Source: Elysia crispata (taxonomy: Eukaryota; Mollusca; Gastropoda; Plakobranchidae). From it: 64,000 bases of DNA. The notes under the pieces are model-generated. The model was not told the DNA's origin, did no database searches, and saw nothing but the letters and a program-made list of their open reading frames with translations. Location: assembly GCA_033675545.1 (NCBI GenBank), contig JAWDGP010006429.1, positions 1,081,001 to 1,145,000 of the forward strand. The letters are read 5' to 3'. Position numbers and translations under genes: made by a program. Positions within the stretch are counted from its first letter, which is position 1; each line of letters begins with the position of its first letter. This document shows positions 53,288 through 64,000 of the stretch, piece by piece.

Positions 53288-53805
53288 CTCCCTCGCTTTA
53301 TAGCCCCTTTCTCAATACTCATGCAAAATCATGTTGCGAAATAACGTAACCTGAACTTATACGAGCCACATGATTGCATTATCTCTTTTTCCGGCTGCCT
53401 CTCTAACGCTCTATTGTGTTCAGTGTTGAAGTTCGTGATCAAGACCATGGATTTCTTTAGATTTGTGAGGAGATAACGAAATTTCTTTGGAAAGAGAATG
53501 AAATAAAAACGCCTTTTTTACCCCCAAGTAATTGTCATTCAAGAATTGTATATCTTTTTTTTTTCCGAAACGTCCTTTCTCTACTGGATTTTAGTTTTCT
53601 TTTTTTTTCTCTGACTTGTATTTTTTATCTCTATACCTATTTCCTTCTTCTTTCTCTGTCAATATCTATCTTTCTCCTCTTGTCTCTCCCTTTTCATCTA
53701 ACTATGTATGTCTTTCTGCTTTTTTCCCCTTCTATTTATTTGTCATTATCTCTTTCCTTACCTTTTTTGTCAAACTGTCCTCTTACAATTCTTCCTCCCC
53801 CCCAC

Positions 53806-53807
<2 letters not shown>

Positions 53808-53869
<62 letters not shown>
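53808..53869. repeat. (CT)n microsatellite
   Basis: CT run with one CTTT interruption, after a C-rich stretch. Confidence 0.92.
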
Positions 53870-53870
<1 letters not shown>

Positions 53871-54563
53871 TTTTTGTGCATATTATGCACATACATTAAA
53901 GAATAATCGTGCCACGAGGCATTTGGTACAAAGTTAGCATGCATGCCATACAACAGTAAGAAGCAGATCCCTAAAACAATGCACATAATAAGGATAGGTG
54001 CTCACTCATGCGTATCAAACTCGCCACAGACCTACATTACGTGTAGTCACGCATTACGCTCTGTGTGTGTGCACCGTTCTGAATTGGCGATGATCAGATC
54101 TTCGATCTCCAGCTCATTGAACAAAGACTAGACTGTCTTCTCTGCCAGAAGGTTCTGATTTCACGCTCTGATCAGGCCTCAGCCTTTAAAACGCCAATGC
54201 CTGGCCCTATTTCATAACCCATTGATCAAGAGCTTTCGGCTGCAAGAATGGTTTGGTTTGAATTATTAATCTCTTGATTAGAAAAAAAAAGAAAAAGAAG
54301 AATTATATTGTTATGTCATCTTGTTGATAGATGCGCGAATATTCTAGACACAATAGATCTTGTTTATTTGCTAAAAAGATTTAAGAAGAGAAATTTATTT
54401 TGTGTGATATGATAAAGATTTTTTTTTATTCAAATTTTCTTAAACGATTGTTTCTAAGAAAGCGTCTAATTTGGAGACAACAAAAAATGTGATTTTGCAA
54501 TGACGAAAAGAAAAAAAAATAGATGGCTTGAAATTAAGCTTCATAAGCGTAGAAGACAAAGAA

Positions 54564-54739
54564 AGAAAGGCAGTAAAAAATGAAACAGAGAGAGAAAAGG
54601 GGGGGAGGGAGTGAAAGAGAGTGAGGAGTGAGAGAGAGAGGGAGAGAGAGAGAAAGGCAGTAAAAAATGAAACAGAGAGAGAAAAGGGGGGGAGGGAGTG
54701 AAAGAGAGTGAGGAGTGAGAGAGAGAGGGAGAGAGAGAG
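54564..54739 (+). repeat. perfect 87-bp tandem duplication
   Basis: Copy 1 (54564-54650) and copy 2 (54651-54737) are identical by eye, purine-rich units starting AGAAAGGCAGTAAAAAATGA. Identity suggests a recent duplication. Confidence 0.92.
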
Positions 54740-54865
54740 GCGCACGCATGATTATATCATTGAGAGAAAAGGAATTTGTAAAAAAAAAAAGAAAGGGGAG
54801 TGGGCGAAGGGACGGACGAAAAGAAAACAAATTCAATAACGATTAAAGCCAGACCAACTGGAAGC

Positions 54866-54868
<3 letters not shown>

Positions 54869-54930
<62 letters not shown>
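54869..54930. repeat. (AT)n microsatellite
   Basis: About 62 bases of AT. Confidence 0.97.
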
Positions 54931-54934
<4 letters not shown>

Positions 54935-57900
54935 CGATCCAGTCAAAAACCCATACGGTATTCCTATTCGGAATATCTGATCTTGCATGTATAATAATGC
55001 CACGATATGAACACCATATTGTGAAAGAACACATGTGCCTCTCGAGGTAATTATGTTAGCCGACGTGGGAAGACGTTTCTTAAAGCAAGATATTGTGGAA
55101 GTACCGTTCTGTACATAACAATCCAGTCTTTGAATTCTCTCAACAGTCACGAAGAATTATGGAATTCGATTGTCTGGGTATTCTAACGTCACACATTATT
55201 ATACCTGCTGTAAAAATCTCTAATTAGAAAATTTACAAGCAACTGGCCGTCAATGTTTTTCGTTACCGGTGTAAACTAAAGGTTTGCCAATAGACATACT
55301 TAGCACCATAAAATGCGTACTCAATAACATGATAAGACCCTTGAAGAAATTTAGAGCATGTTAAAATAAAATAGAATTACCAGAAAAAGCCTACAACAGA
55401 GTTCAATTGTATATATTATAACGCAAAAGAATATGGTCTTGAATTTCTTTGCTTTTGAGGCTTTCGTCATATTTCAGTAGCAAGAGGAAACAAAAAATAA
55501 TAATAAAATATAAATACCATATTAATTTATGAGTTGTATTTTAGACTTGATTTATGCCATTCAATTTACATTTTTTTAAACACTTAATTCAAAAGAAATT
55601 GTCAAATTTCAAAAATGAAACTCTGAAACCATTCTTTAGATGTTGAATAGAACCATAGCATAATAGAACAATCATTGTGTTCTGCTTCGAGAGGAAAAAG
55701 GTGAGGTAGGGGGGAGGTGGGAGCGCGGACTTGCTTATTTAGTTGCGCTGCATGAATCAGTCTCCGCGACACGAAGGAAACAAAGATATTGATCACAATG
55801 GGCCTCAGGTAAACTACAATAGAGCCACAGGCAATGAGCTCATATCAAAGGAGGCTAGGTCTAAGCTGCGCTTAAAAAAAATTAAAGTAATTAGGCTTCG
55901 GTTGTCTGAGGATAAGGAAAACATGCCTGCTTTTTTTTTATTCCTGAAATCCATGCTTGGAACCACAGTAGAAGCTTAGTATGTGAGCTCTAGGAGAAAA
56001 AAAAAGAGGTTGGGGGGAGGAAAGAAGACGAAGGGAAAGAGGAGTGGATTGTTAAAAAGAAGAAGTAAGAAAGAGGAGAGGCTGGGGGAGGTGGAAGCGT
56101 GGAGGGCATTTAGAGACATATATTATTAAGCGAAACATATAGAATTACTCATTGTGGAAAAGAAGTCAAAGTAGAGGGGAAAACGATATGTACTATTAAC
56201 TTTTAAAGCGGCAATATTTAATTACTTTTCGGTTGACAAATTATAGAACGATCTTTGCTGAAACTGTAAACTTCAATTCGCTCTAGACTTTGTTGGAAAT
56301 AATCATGAGTTTAGAATAGGTCGAGATCTCTTGGAATAGGTTTCGATTAGGTCATGGAAAGCTAAGGTTAATGGTCATTCAACGTAAAAGATGAAAACCC
56401 AAAAGGCAAGCTTCGCTTCGCTACCTGTTTGAAAAGTTGAGGCGACAGTACCTCTGCTGACTTAAGACTGGAACAGAGGCATGCCCAGACACTCAGTATT
56501 GTGTAGTTATGAACTAAACACCTGCAGACCAACTGTAGGAAGTAGATTCACAGTGACTTTTGTTGGTGTTCCTAACTTCGGTAGGTAATAGAATGAATTG
56601 TGTGTAATTACTAGTAAAGGATAAGAGTTAAAACTATGTTGAAAACGAGATAAATATGTTCTTTATAATTTTTTTTCATTTTTCTGTAAAATTGTTTTTT
56701 TCAAAGTAGTTCTGTCTCTCTGTACCTCTCAGTCACACTATTTTCTTTACTGTCTCATTCGTATTTTTTTCTTTTTATCTGTCCATTTTCTGCTTCTCTT
56801 TCTCCGTATCTCTCTCTCTCTCCCTCTCCCTCTCTTTATCTCTCTCTCTCAGAGTTCTTTCTCTGCATATTCCTAGTTTTTTTTTCTATGAGTCTGTCTG
56901 TTTTTCTCCCTATTTCCTTGTATCTTTCTAACACTCTACTCTTTCTCGTATTTTATCCTATTAGAAATAAAACCATCCTTTTTTGATATATTTACAATTT
57001 TATGTGCGTATCATATTTATTTCTATATCTCTATCTCTGCTCTTCCAAAATGGTGTTAAAACAAATAAAACTTTAAAATGTGTGACCTAGGCCTTTTATA
57101 TTTATAAAACATTTTGTCCTTTTTAGACATTTTGTTGCCCACAGTTGGAAGCGAAAGTAAATCTTATTGTATGACTGCCGTTGATCAGAAAACTTTATTT
57201 GTTATGTTTTAAAAATCATTTAACAAAATAAACCAATCATTGAAGCTCATATTTTTTTTGCGGTTCATCATTTGGATTTGGTTCAGGCTGATTATAACCG
57301 AGGCGTTCTTCTGGAACTGTCCTTTTTTTTTCTACCTTTTTAAAATCTTTAACTTCTCTGTATTTTCCACTCATTATTCATAGAACTATCTGTTTCTCCT
57401 GGGTTAGATGAATAAATCGTCTACCTAGACCAAGGCATCATTTCATAGCCTGTACTAAAACAGAATCTTTGACTTAAGTAAAGGCTTAATGCTGCATTAC
57501 TCTTATTTTCCCGAAATCCATGTTAGCCCCTTCGCATATATCCTACTGAATGGGATTCTCTTATTTTTTTCATGTGTCTGATTATGAAGATTTCACATAT
57601 ATCCTACAAGATGCAACTTCCGTCACCATGAATTCCATGATAGGCACTTTGCATATACTGTACAAGATACAACTCTACCTTCCGTTGTTCACATGATAAT
57701 TACTTCCGATATAGGATGTGACTCTCTTTTGCGTGAATTCCATGTCACACATTCACATATATACATAAAGATTGCGACTCTCCTTTCCATGAATTCAATG
57801 ATAGACACTTCGAATAATTAGGCCTATGTAACTTACAACATGCGATTCGTTGTACCTACTATTTAGATCTACTGCCATTTATTGCACATCGAGATACTCT

Positions 57901-57997
57901 GTTCTATATTGTGTCAACAGTAACGTGAACAGTCCCTGCTTCAACCATAATTAAGAATTTTATATTCATGAAAACGATATGATCCGATCTTTCCCAG

Positions 57998-63598
<5,601 letters not shown>

Positions 63599-64000
63599 GT
63601 AAGACAATCCAATAAAATGACAGAAATATCAACGGTGTGTTATGAACATTTTTACCGTTTGTAACCGTCTGTAAGTCAGCAGTTCACAGAACGTTCCCCA
63701 AAAAACAAGACATGTTTTTATGATTGGTATAACTTAATTGTTCAGACTTTGGATAAGCCGTGTTATACATCTTAAAGTATAGAATGATATTTTTCATTGT
63801 AGCCATATTCTATGAGCTTTCTTGAACAATAGAAAGTTAAGGCTGATAAAAAATTTCGTTGAATCATAAGCAAAGCTTATAATACGATTAGAATTATCTA
63901 CCTGAACTTCTTTTCCTTTTTAAAACTTTTTATTAAGCCTATTAAATGATTATAGTCAAATTGAAAGTATAAACTTAAAAAGTTGTATCATTTTGATGTA

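Overview
The window is AT-rich animal nuclear DNA: spliced genes with short exons and GT-AG (some GC-AG) introns, very long simple-sequence arrays, decayed transposable elements and tRNA-like short repeats. The best gene has its closest resemblance to animal AFG2B/SPATA5L1. Two AGATCT/TCTAGA-rich tracts (about 21.4-21.9 kb and 27.1-27.5 kb) and the dense (AGT)n, (CT)n and (AAT)n arrays suggest a lophotrochozoan, perhaps a gastropod mollusc. That placement is inference, not proof.

Layout. 1-22 kb is largely non-genic: microsatellites, unique AT-rich sequence, tRNA-like short repeats near 0.8, 13.6 and 18.6 kb, and a long imperfect hairpin at 21065-21265. 22.25-23.54 kb holds a decayed LINE (non-LTR retrotransposon) reverse transcriptase. 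23.67-26.63 kb is a large microsatellite domain. It includes a roughly 0.95 kb compound TAG/GTT array carrying three near-identical 35-bp inserts, and a roughly 520-bp homopyrimidine TTC/TCC tract. 30.2-38.8 kb is a complete-looking eight-exon plus-strand gene for a two-domain AAA+ ATPase (AFG2B/SPATA5L1-like, at least 699 residues), with two apparent GC-AG introns and a polyadenylation signal. 39-46 kb is mostly non-genic, with one possible minus-strand terminal exon near 43.1 kb. 49.5-51.3 kb is a full-length but frameshifted Tc1/mariner-type DNA transposon with terminal inverted repeats and TA flanks. From 58.0 kb to the window end lie exons of a gelsolin-superfamily gene. Its first recognised exon encodes a Ser/Thr/Arg-rich heptapeptide repeat, and the gene runs off the right edge. 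A small candidate first exon at 46845-46887 has a compatible splice phase; if it belongs to this gene, the transposon lies in its first intron.

The two host genes have unrelated predicted roles: a protein-remodelling ATPase of ribosome/replisome maintenance, and an actin-binding gelsolin-type protein. There is no operon-like arrangement. I saw no rRNA gene, CRISPR array or convincing functional tRNA, and no clear evidence of an undescribed multi-gene system. The most unusual items are the gelsolin N-terminal heptad exon, the paired GC-AG introns with a divergent D1 sensor in the ATPase, the hairpin, and the inserts embedded in the TAG array.
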